The notes beneath the pieces are model-generated. The model did no database searches, had not been told where the DNA came from, and saw only the letters and a list, made by a program, of their open reading frames with translations. Shown here piece after piece: positions 28,228 through 35,587 of a stretch of 36,397 nt of DNA. Source of the stretch: Nonomuraea aridisoli (lineage in GTDB: Bacteria > Actinomycetota > Actinomycetes > Streptosporangiales > Streptosporangiaceae). The stretch spans positions 1 to 36,397 of the forward strand of contig NZ_POUD01000068.1 in the NCBI RefSeq assembly GCF_003236395.1, written 5' to 3'. The first letter of the stretch is position 1; each line of letters begins with the position of its first letter. The translations under genes and the position numbers were made by a program.

Positions 28228-29733
28228 ATGAACGCCCGCCAGGAATCCTCCCGCGCTCTGATCCTCGGCATCGACGTCGGCACCACCGCGGTCAAGACCG
28301 CCCTGTTCACCGCCGGCGGCGCCCTGCTGCGCGCGCACACCGTCGGCCACGCCACCGCCCGCCCCCGCCCCGGGTACGCCGAACAGGACCCCGGCGACTG
28401 GTGGGACGGCTGCCGGCGCGGCATCGCCGCCGTCCTCGACGGGGTGCCGGGCGCGGACGTCCGTTCGGTGGGCCTGGTCAGCCAGGTCAACACGCACGTG
28501 TTCGCCGACGAGCGCCTGCGCCCGCTGGCCCCGGCCATCACCTGGCAGGACCAGCGGTGCGCCGCCGTGGCACGGGAGCTCGACGGCCGGTTCACCGCCG
28601 AGGACAAGGTCCGCGTCTGGGGCGGCCCGATCACGCTGGACGCCTCCCGGCTGGTCTCCCGCGCCGCGTGGTTCGCCCGCCGCCACCCGGACCTGTGGGC
28701 CCGTACCCGCTGGGTGCTCAGCCCGAAGGACTGGGTGAACGCCCTGCTCACCGGCACGGTGAGCAGCGACGGCCTGTCCTCGGTCGGCCTGGTCGACGGC
28801 TCCGGCGACCGGTACGCGCCCGAGGCCGTCGCGCTGGTCGACGGGCTCGCCGGCCGGCTGCCGCCGCTGGCCGCCCCCGCCGCGCCCCTCGGGCCCGTGA
28901 CCGCGCAGGTGCCGAACCTCGGGCGGGTCCCCGCGGTGACCGGCACCATGGACGCGTTCGGCACCGTCTTCGGCTCGGGCACCACCGAGCCGGGCCGCGC
29001 CCTGCTGTCGTGCGGCACGTCGCTCATCGTCGCGGGCGCCTCCCGGCAGAGCCTGCCGAACCGCGGTGTGGTCACCTTCCCGCGCACCCACGGCCTGTAC
29101 GTGCACGCCGCGCCGACCCAGGCCGGAGGCGACGCGCTGTCCTGGTGGAGCCGGGCCCGTTCCCTGAGCGTGCCGGAGGTCCTGGACGCCGCCGCCACCG
29201 CGCCGCCCGGCGCCTCCGGCGTGGTCTTCACCCCGCACCTGCTCGGCGAGCGCGCCCCGCTGTGGGACTCCGCCGTACGCGGCGCGTTCCTCGGGCTCGG
29301 CGCGGACATCACCGACGCCCATCTGTCCAGGGCCGTCCTGGAAGGGGTCGCCATGTCCGGCCGCCAGGCGCTGGCCGCGGTCGAGGCCGCCTGCGGCGCG
29401 CCGCTGGAGACGATCACCCTGTCGGGCGGCGGCTCCCGCAGCGACCTGTGGGCGCAGATCTTCGCCGACGTGCTGCGCCGCCCCGTCGCCCGGCTGGCGG
29501 CCCGCGACAACGGAGCCGTTCTCGGCGCGGCGCTGCTCGGCGCCGTCGGCGCGGGCCTCCACCCGGACATCACCGCCGCCACCCGCGCGGCGGTCGTCGT
29601 CGATCGGGTGTTCGCGCCCGATCCGGCCCGCGCCGACCTGCTCGACCCGCTCTACGAGGTCTACACCAGGACGTACGAGGCGCTGCGCGACGTGCACGCC
29701 CGTCTGGACGCCTGGCGCGCCGCCCAGGACTGA
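28228..29733 (+). CDS. FGGY-family carbohydrate kinase (xylulokinase-like)
   Basis: A 501-residue sugar kinase. N-terminal phosphate motif LGIDVGTTAVKTALF, the substrate-side AEQDPGDWWDG and TWQDQRC, the catalytic Asp in VTGTMDAFGTVFGSG, and the C-terminal ATP-binding LSGGGSRSDLWAQIFADVLRRPV with GAVLGAALLGAVGAG. It phosphorylates a ketose or polyol at the expense of ATP in the cytosol; xylulose is the best guess but not demonstrable. The length fits the family (480-520). The start is ATG at 28228 from a leaderless promoter. No sugar transporter or isomerase is adjacent, so the pathway cannot be read from context. Confidence 0.92.
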   Translation: MNARQESSRALILGIDVGTTAVKTALFTAGGALLRAHTVGHATARPRPGYAEQDPGDWWDGCRRGIAAVLDGVPGADVRSVGLVSQVNTHVFADERLRPLAPAITWQDQRCAAVARELDGRFTAEDKVRVWGGPITLDASRLVSRAAWFARRHPDLWARTRWVLSPKDWVNALLTGTVSSDGLSSVGLVDGSGDRYAPEAVALVDGLAGRLPPLAAPAAPLGPVTAQVPNLGRVPAVTGTMDAFGTVFGSGTTEPGRALLSCGTSLIVAGASRQSLPNRGVVTFPRTHGLYVHAAPTQAGGDALSWWSRARSLSVPEVLDAAATAPPGASGVVFTPHLLGERAPLWDSAVRGAFLGLGADITDAHLSRAVLEGVAMSGRQALAAVEAACGAPLETITLSGGGSRSDLWAQIFADVLRRPVARLAARDNGAVLGAALLGAVGAGLHPDITAATRAAVVVDRVFAPDPARADLLDPLYEVYTRTYEALRDVHARLDAWRAAQD

Positions 29734-29873
29734 CCCCGGGCGGGAATGCGGTGGTGGGGGCGTGGACGGTGGCGCATGATTGGTACGGTCGTCTCCGCCC
29801 GGTGGCCAGGGTGCGGTCGCCCGGAGTCTTTTTCCGCACACGTCAACACGTCCTCCTGGGTGGATTCCCCGTC

Positions 29874-30842
29874 ATGCTTCCCGAAGACCTCAGAACCGCG
29901 CTCGACCGCGCCCTGACCCGCTTCACGCCGCAGGAGCTCGCCGAGGCCACGGCCCGGCTCACCGAGCGCTACCGCACCGGCATCTCGACCGGCGGCAACC
30001 ACCTGCGCTCGCGGGCCGACGTCGCCGCCTACGCCGCGTACCGCATGCCCGCCACCTACGCCGCGGCCGCCACGGCGCTGCGGCGGGCGGCGGCGCTGAG
30101 CCCGGGGTTCGCGCCGCGCAGCCAGCTCGACGCGGGCGGCGGTACGGGCGCCGCGATCTGGGCTGCGGCCGAGGTGTGGCCGTCCGTCGAGAAGATCACC
30201 GTCATCGAGCACGACCCGCACGTCATCGACCTCGGAAGACGCCTGGCCCGCGGGTCCCGCCCGCTGGACGCGACGACGTGGCGGCAGGCGGGCGTCCGCG
30301 CCGGCCTCGACCGGCCGGCCGCCGACCTGGTCACCATGTCGTACGCGCTGGGCGAGATCCCCGAGGCGGAGCAGGCGCAGGTCGTGCGGTGGCTGGCCGA
30401 GGACGCCGCCATGGTCGTGATCGTCGAGCCCGGCACCCCCGTGGGCTACGCCACGGTCGCCGCGGCGCGCGAGGTCCTGACCGCCTCGGGGCTGAGCGTG
30501 CTGGCCCCCTGCCCCCACGACGGCCGCTGCCCGATCGAGCCGGGCCGCGACTGGTGTCATTTCTCCGTACGCCTGCCCAGGAGCCCCCTGCACCGCCGCG
30601 TCAAGGCCGGCACGCTGAGCTTCGAGGACGAGAAGTTCTCGTACGTGGCCGCCGCGGCCGTCCCGGGGCCGCGTCCCGCGGGGCGGGTCCTGCGCCACCC
30701 GCAGAAGCGCAAGGGCGTGGTCTCCCTGCGCCTGTGCGCCGACGACGGCGGCCTCAGCGACGTGATCGTCTCCAAACGGCAGGGCGACCTCTACCGCGCG
30801 GCCCGCGACGTGGAATGGGGTGACGGCTGGCCGCCCCGGTGA
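29874..30842 (+). CDS. Rsm22/METTL17-like ribosomal small-subunit methyltransferase-like protein
   Basis: A 322-residue protein of the Rsm22 family (bacterial counterpart of mitochondrial METTL17/Rsm22). Opening TARLTERYRTG and YAAYRMPATYAA; SAM-binding loop LDAGGGTGAAIWAA; VIEHDPHVIDLGRRL; LVTMSYALGEI; and IVEPGTPVGY. A cysteine cluster, CPHDGRCP followed by DWCHFSVRLPRS, matches the iron-sulfur-ligand region reported for METTL17; four Cys are present (PC, RC, WC and one in the C-terminal RLCADD). It also has the family signature LSFEDEKFSYVAAA. It probably binds the 30S subunit and helps assembly, with or without methylation. The start is ATG at 29874. Confidence 0.85.
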   Translation: MLPEDLRTALDRALTRFTPQELAEATARLTERYRTGISTGGNHLRSRADVAAYAAYRMPATYAAAATALRRAAALSPGFAPRSQLDAGGGTGAAIWAAAEVWPSVEKITVIEHDPHVIDLGRRLARGSRPLDATTWRQAGVRAGLDRPAADLVTMSYALGEIPEAEQAQVVRWLAEDAAMVVIVEPGTPVGYATVAAAREVLTASGLSVLAPCPHDGRCPIEPGRDWCHFSVRLPRSPLHRRVKAGTLSFEDEKFSYVAAAAVPGPRPAGRVLRHPQKRKGVVSLRLCADDGGLSDVIVSKRQGDLYRAARDVEWGDGWPPR

Positions 30843-30937
30843 CGCCCCGCGCACCACCGGTCACACGATCACGCATCTCGGCATCGGAAATCAGGAAAGA
30901 TCAGATTCCGGTGCCGCACCGGGTCCATTCTGGGAGT

Positions 30938-31711
30938 GTGCACACTGACCTCCTTCACTCCCTGTACGCCCGGCGGCTGCGCCGCCAGGTGTTGGCCGGC
31001 CCGCTGCCCCGCCACGTCGGCCTGATCGCCGACGGGAACCGGCGCTGGGCCCGGCAGATGGGCCTGGCCCACCCGAGCATGGGCCACAAGTACGGCGCCG
31101 AGCACATCATGCACGTGCTGTCGTGGTGCGAGGGCCTGGGCATCAGCCACGTGACCGTGTTCCTGTGCTCGACGGAGAACCTGCAGCGCCGCGGCGACGA
31201 GGAGGTGGCGCTCCTGCTGCAGGTGCTGGAGGAGATGGTCAGCGAGCAGTTCGACCGCCCCGACTCCCACTGGCAGGTCCACGTGGCCGGCATGCTCGAC
31301 CTCCTGCCCGACACCACCGCCCGGGCGCTCAAGAGCGCCGTCGAGGCGACCCGTACCTGCACCACCGGATTCCACCTCACGCTCGCCATCGGCTACGGCG
31401 GCCGCCAGGAGGTCGTGGAGGCCATGCGCGAGCTGCTGTACGAGCGGGCCGAGGCCGGCCAGACGATGCAGGAGCTGGCCGCGACGCTGACGGCCGACGA
31501 CATCACCCGCCACCTCTACACGGCCGGGCAGCCCAACCCCGACCTGGTGATCCGCACCAGCGGCGAGCACCGCATGTCGAACTTCCTGCTGTGGCAGTCG
31601 GCCTACTCCGAGCTGTACTTCTGCGAGGCGTACTGGCCGGCGTTCCGCGAGATCGACTTCCTGCGGGCGTTGCGCAGCTTCGCGGCCCGCCAGCGGCGCT
31701 ACGGCGGATAA
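30938..31711 (+). CDS. Short-chain Z-isoprenyl diphosphate synthase (UppS family)
   Basis: A 257-residue cis-prenyltransferase. Catalytic Asp lies in GLIADGNRRWAR; then MGHKYGAEHIMHVLSWCEGLGI, VFLCSTENLQRR, LTLAIGYGGRQEVVEAM and the C-terminal DLVIRTSGEHRMSNFLLWQSAYSE with the Arg-Ser pair binding IPP. The ending FCEAYWPAFREIDFLRALRSFAARQRRYG is typical of actinobacterial Z-farnesyl diphosphate synthases (Rv1086 type), which feed decaprenyl phosphate for cell-wall building. The start is uncertain: GTG at 30938 best matches homologue ends (LHSLYARRLRR), but GTG at 30911 is possible; neither has a good Shine-Dalgarno. CATTCT (30926-30931) could be a leaderless -10. Confidence 0.92.
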   Translation: MHTDLLHSLYARRLRRQVLAGPLPRHVGLIADGNRRWARQMGLAHPSMGHKYGAEHIMHVLSWCEGLGISHVTVFLCSTENLQRRGDEEVALLLQVLEEMVSEQFDRPDSHWQVHVAGMLDLLPDTTARALKSAVEATRTCTTGFHLTLAIGYGGRQEVVEAMRELLYERAEAGQTMQELAATLTADDITRHLYTAGQPNPDLVIRTSGEHRMSNFLLWQSAYSELYFCEAYWPAFREIDFLRALRSFAARQRRYGG

Positions 31712-31751
31712 CCGCTTGCCCGCAGGGCCCGCCCGCTGGTGAGGTGTCCGG

Positions 31752-32516
31752 GTGAATCATGAACACGTACTGGCCCTGTTCGACCGTGAGCTGCGCCGGG
31801 AGGCCGCCCCCGACGGCCCCGGCGCCGAGGTCGAACGGGCTGGTGACATCGTCCGCCACGTCGGCCCCGGACACGGCTGGAACGGCGTCCTCTGGTCCGA
31901 TCTCGACGCCGACCGGGCGGACGCGGCGATCGCCGAGCAGGTGCGCTACTTCGGCGCGCTCGGGCGGGCGTTCGAATGGAAACTGTACGGACACGACGGG
32001 CCGGCCGACCTCGACCGGCGCCTGCTGGCCGCCGGTTTCGTCGCGGAACCGGCGGAGACGCTCATGGTGGCCGAGGCCGCCGCGGTCGCCGGTGAGGTCG
32101 TGCTCCCGGAGGGCGTCAGGCTCGTCCCGGTGACCGGGCCCGAGGGCGTGGAGCCGGCGGCGCGCGTGCACGAGCTGGCCTTCGGCTCCGGCGACCACAT
32201 CAGGGAGCGCCTGCCCGAGCAGCTCGCCGCCGGCTCCGTCGTCGCCGTGCTGGCCATGGCGGGCGACGTCCCCGTCAGCGCCGCCCGCATGGATCTGCAC
32301 CCGGGCACCCGGTTCGCGAGCCTGTGGGGCGGCGGCACCGCGCCGGAGTGGCGGGGCAGGGGCGTCTACCGGGCGCTGGTGGCGCACCGGGCCCGCGAGG
32401 CGGTCGCCCGCGGCTACCGGTACCTTCAGGTGGACGCCTCAAGCCAGAGCCGCCCCATCCTCGAGCGGCTGGGCTTCGCGCCGCTCACCACGACGACGCC
32501 GTACCTCCACGCGTGA
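31752..32516 (+). CDS. GNAT-family N-acetyltransferase
   Basis: A 254-residue protein with a C-terminal GNAT domain. Acetyl-CoA motif APEWRGRGVYRALVAHRAREAV (R/QxxGxG/A as WRGRGVY), then YRYLQVDASSQSRPILERLGFAPL. The first 120 residues are an alpha/beta half typical of tandem or GNAT-C type proteins (LWSDLDADRADAAIAEQVRYF). The substrate is unknown. The start is GTG at 31752, five bases after GAGGTG; the ATG seven bases later is in another frame. It is 40 bp after the prenyltransferase gene and may be co-transcribed. Confidence 0.9.
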   Translation: MNHEHVLALFDRELRREAAPDGPGAEVERAGDIVRHVGPGHGWNGVLWSDLDADRADAAIAEQVRYFGALGRAFEWKLYGHDGPADLDRRLLAAGFVAEPAETLMVAEAAAVAGEVVLPEGVRLVPVTGPEGVEPAARVHELAFGSGDHIRERLPEQLAAGSVVAVLAMAGDVPVSAARMDLHPGTRFASLWGGGTAPEWRGRGVYRALVAHRAREAVARGYRYLQVDASSQSRPILERLGFAPLTTTTPYLHA

Positions 32517-32561
32517 GTACCCTTGACCTGCCGCACCACCAGTCGTGAGGAGATCGACACG

Positions 32562-33434
32562 TTGCCCCGGACGAACCCGCGTGAGCTCGGCCTGCTGGCC
32601 GACTGCGAGAGCTGCTTCGGGCTGTGCTGCGTCGCGCTGCCGTTCTCGGCCTCGGCCGACTTCGCCGCCGACAAGGACGCCGGGCAGCCGTGCCGCAACC
32701 TGCGCGACGACTTCCGCTGCGCCATCCACGCCGAGCTGCGGCCGCGCGGCTTCCCGGGGTGCACGGTGTTCGACTGCCTCGGCGCCGGTCAGAAGGTCTC
32801 GCAGATCACGTTCGAGGGGCGCAGCTGGCGCGAGGCCCCCGGGTCGGCGCGGCAGATGTACGCGGTCTTCCCCGTCATGCGGCAGCTGCACGAGCTGCTG
32901 TGGTATCTGACGGAGGCCCTGGAGATCGAGGCCGCCCGGCCGATCCGCCCGGCGCTGGCCGACGCCCTCGACCGGACCGAGCGGCTGACCCGGGAGAGCG
33001 CCGACGCGCTGGAGAAGCTCGACGTGGCGGCCTGGCGGGCCGAGGTCAACGAGCTGCTGCTGCGGACCAGCGAGCTGGCGCGGGCCGGGCTGCGCGGCGG
33101 CGAACGCCGCGGAGCCGATCTGATCGGCGCGCGGCTGCGCGGCGCGGACCTGCGCGGGGCCAACCTGCGGGGGGCGTACCTGATCGGGGCCGATCTGCGC
33201 GGCGCCGACCTGCGGCAGGCCGACCTCATCGGCGCCGACCTGCGGGGCGCCGACCTGTCCGGCGCCGACCTGACCGGCTCGATCTTCCTCACCCAGCCCC
33301 AGGTGAACGCCGCCAAGGGCGACCGCGCCACGCGCCTGCCCGCCGCTCTCACCCGGCCCGCCCACTGGCCGGACACCGCCGCGCGCCCCGCCGGCCCCCG
33401 GCGCCGTTCCTCAGCCGGCCGAAACCGCCGCTGA
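32562..33434 (+). CDS. Pentapeptide-repeat protein with Cys-rich N-terminal domain
   Basis: A 290-residue protein in three parts. Residues 10-70 hold a Cys/His cluster (CESCFGLCCVALPF, AGQPCRNL, FRCAIHAEL, GCTVFDCLG), resembling YkgJ-type zinc or iron-sulfur-binding domains. A helical region follows (about 80-180). Then 11 uninterrupted pentapeptides of the A(D/N)LxG type (from GADLIGARL to GADLTGS) form a right-handed quadrilateral beta-helix. It is cytosolic by absence of a signal peptide. The combination is known in actinobacteria but has no assigned role; DNA-mimic activity, as in MfpA, is only a possibility. The start TTG at 32562 is chosen for GAGGAG nine bases upstream; TTG at 32523 lacks one. 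Its last 24 bp overlap the phosphatase gene. Confidence 0.83.
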   Translation: MPRTNPRELGLLADCESCFGLCCVALPFSASADFAADKDAGQPCRNLRDDFRCAIHAELRPRGFPGCTVFDCLGAGQKVSQITFEGRSWREAPGSARQMYAVFPVMRQLHELLWYLTEALEIEAARPIRPALADALDRTERLTRESADALEKLDVAAWRAEVNELLLRTSELARAGLRGGERRGADLIGARLRGADLRGANLRGAYLIGADLRGADLRQADLIGADLRGADLSGADLTGSIFLTQPQVNAAKGDRATRLPAALTRPAHWPDTAARPAGPRRRSSAGRNRR

Positions 33435-35459
33435 CCCGGGCAGGCGTACGGCGATCATGGCGATGTCGTCGGTGCGCGCCATGGACAGGCGGGTGAGCAG
33501 GTTGTCGCAGAACTCGCCGAGAGGCGTGTCGGCCAGGCAGGCGCCGCAGCGGCGCAGCCGTTCGAGGCCCTCGTCGAGGTGCTCGCCCGGCACCTCGACC
33601 AGCCCGTCGGTGTAGAGCAGCAGAGTGCTGTGCGGCGGCAGCGTCACGACGGCGCTGTCGCGCGGCATGTCGCCGGTCACGCCGAGCAGCGGGCTGAGAC
33701 CGTCGTCGAGGTAGCGCGCCTCGCCGCCCGAGGTGACGAGCAGGGGCGGCGGGTGGCCCGCCACGGCGTACTCGAGACGCCGTCCGCCGCCGAGCGGGCC
33801 GCCCAGGCGGGCGAGGACACAGGTCGCCGTGCCGTCGGGGTAGAGGGATTCCGTGGCGATGTTCAGGCGGCGCAGGATGTCGCCGGGCGGCTCGCGGCGG
33901 TCCATCGCGAGTCCTCTGAGCATGTTGCGCAACTGGCTCATGGTGACGGCGGCCGCGAGGTCGTGCCCGGCCACGTCTCCGACGGTCAGGACGGTCGAGC
34001 CGTCCGGCAGCCGGAACGAGTCGTACCAGTCGCCGCCGATCTCCGCGGCGGTGGCGCTCGGCCGGTACCGGGCGGTGATCTCCAGGCCGGGCACTTCCGG
34101 CGGGTCGGGCAGCAGGTAGTTCTGCAGGGCCAGGGCGATGCGCTGGGTGCGCTGGAAACGCATCGCGTTGCTGAGGTGGGCGTGCGCGTGATCGAGCATG
34201 CGCCCGAGCAGGTCGACCTCCGCCTCGCCGAGCGGTTCGCGGTCCCCGCAGACCGCCGCGTGCACCACCGCCGCCACCACGCCGTCCACGACCACCGGCA
34301 CCAGGGCCAGGCTGTTGCCCCGGGCGGCCTCGAACCACGCCTCGGCGCCCGGCGGCACGGCGCCGGGCGGCGCCTGACCGGGGGAGAAGACCCGGTGCAC
34401 GGGCCGGCGGGTCCTGATCGCCGTGACGAAGTCGCAGTCGTGGTCGAACGGCTGCGGGCCGGGCTGCGGCGGCCGGTCCCCTTCCCGGACGATGCTGACC
34501 AGGCGCTCGGCGACGAACGGCGTCGGGATGGACTCGTCCTCGAACTCCGGCAGCACGTAGATGCCGCACCCGTCGGACACGGTCGGCACGATCACGTCGA
34601 CCAGCGCGGCCAGCACCTCGTCCAGGCCGGCGAGATCCGCGGTCACCGCGGCGGCCCGGTCGAGCAGCTCGCGGTGGCGTTCCTCCCGCCACTCGTGCTC
34701 GACGTCGGTGATGGTGCCGACCCACTCGATCACCTCGCGGCCCTCGACCACGGGCGCGGCGCGCACCCGGATGTGCCGGTACGGGCCTTCCTTGGTCTTC
34801 ACGCGGAATTCCTGCTCCAGGCGCTCCAGCCGCTCGACCGCGCGGGCCCACTGCTCTGCGGCGCGTTCGCGGTCGTCGGGGTGCACGGCGTCCAGCCAGC
34901 CGTTGCCGCGGTGCTCCTCCCACGACTGCCCGGTCAGCCGCTGCCACCCCAGGCTGGGCTCGATCACCTCGCCCGCCTGGCCGGTCACCCACACTCCCTG
35001 CGACTCGAGCTGGATCAGGCTCTGGTAGCGCTGCAGGAACCTGCGCCTTCCCTCGCCCTCGGTGTCCGCGGCCGACTCGACCTGGGCGGTGACGTCCACG
35101 ATCACGATCATCAGGCCTTCCTCGTCCCCTAGCGAGATCTTGGACATGCTGACCGTGGAGAAGCGCTCGCGCCCGAGCGGGTCGTAGTCGCCGAGTTCGA
35201 ACGGCATCTCCCGCAGGATCACCGACTCGCCGGTCGTGAGGACCTGGTCGAGCAGCGCGAAGTAGCCCTCCTGGCGTAGGTCGTGGAACGCCTCCCGGAT
35301 CGGCGCCCCGATCGGGCGTGCACCGACGATCTGCTGGTGGGCGTGGTTGGAGTAGATCAGCCGGTGATCCGGGCCGGCGGTCACCATCACGCCCACGGGA
35401 GCGGAGTCGAAGACGCTGAGCGGAAACGCCGCCAACTTCCGTACCTTCGCACTTCCCAT
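33411..35459 (-). CDS. PAS-PAS-GAF-SpoIIE serine phosphatase
   Basis: A 682-residue multidomain regulator. PAS 1 (about 10-130; FDSAPVGVMVTAGPDHRLIYSN), PAS 2 (about 150-265; IQLESQGVWVTGQAGEV, with WLDAVHPDDRERAAEQW), GAF (about 280-430; VIVPTVSDGCGIYVLPEFEDE, CDFVTAIRTRRPVHRV) and PP2C-type SpoIIE phosphatase (about 460-675; QRIALALQNYLLPDPPEVPG, IGGDWYDSFRLPDG, VGDVAGHDLAAAVTMSQLRNML, ARTDDIAMIAVRLPG). Asp residues for metal binding (GGDWYD, GDVAGHD, TDDIAM) are present. Such proteins dephosphorylate anti-anti-sigma factors and so release SigF-type sigma factors. No kinase or partner is next to it. The start is ATG at 35459. Confidence 0.93.
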   Translation of the reverse strand: MGSAKVRKLAAFPLSVFDSAPVGVMVTAGPDHRLIYSNHAHQQIVGARPIGAPIREAFHDLRQEGYFALLDQVLTTGESVILREMPFELGDYDPLGRERFSTVSMSKISLGDEEGLMIVIVDVTAQVESAADTEGEGRRRFLQRYQSLIQLESQGVWVTGQAGEVIEPSLGWQRLTGQSWEEHRGNGWLDAVHPDDRERAAEQWARAVERLERLEQEFRVKTKEGPYRHIRVRAAPVVEGREVIEWVGTITDVEHEWREERHRELLDRAAAVTADLAGLDEVLAALVDVIVPTVSDGCGIYVLPEFEDESIPTPFVAERLVSIVREGDRPPQPGPQPFDHDCDFVTAIRTRRPVHRVFSPGQAPPGAVPPGAEAWFEAARGNSLALVPVVVDGVVAAVVHAAVCGDREPLGEAEVDLLGRMLDHAHAHLSNAMRFQRTQRIALALQNYLLPDPPEVPGLEITARYRPSATAAEIGGDWYDSFRLPDGSTVLTVGDVAGHDLAAAVTMSQLRNMLRGLAMDRREPPGDILRRLNIATESLYPDGTATCVLARLGGPLGGGRRLEYAVAGHPPPLLVTSGGEARYLDDGLSPLLGVTGDMPRDSAVVTLPPHSTLLLYTDGLVEVPGEHLDEGLERLRRCGACLADTPLGEFCDNLLTRLSMARTDDIAMIAVRLPGSAAVSAG

Positions 35460-35530
35460 ATGTACCAATGTGTACTTTGCGCACGGTTTTGGGGGCGTGG
35501 GCAAGGTAGATCCTTGCGGCGACCGGGGCT

Positions 35531-35572
35531 GTTGATCGCCACATTTCCGGCGTTAAGGTCTTGGTGATCAAC
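35531..35572 (+). promoter_or_regulatory. Promoter framed by an inverted repeat, upstream of the SMP-30 gene
   Basis: TTGATC (35532-35537) and TAAGGT (35554-35559), 16 bp apart, make a good -35/-10 pair. The -35 lies in GTTGATCGCC (35531-35540), and its near-perfect reverse complement GGTGATCAAC (35563-35572) lies just past the -10 (9 of 10 pairs). Two half-sites around the promoter suggest repression. Confidence 0.6.
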
Positions 35573-35587
35573 CCCCAGGAGGCCGGC

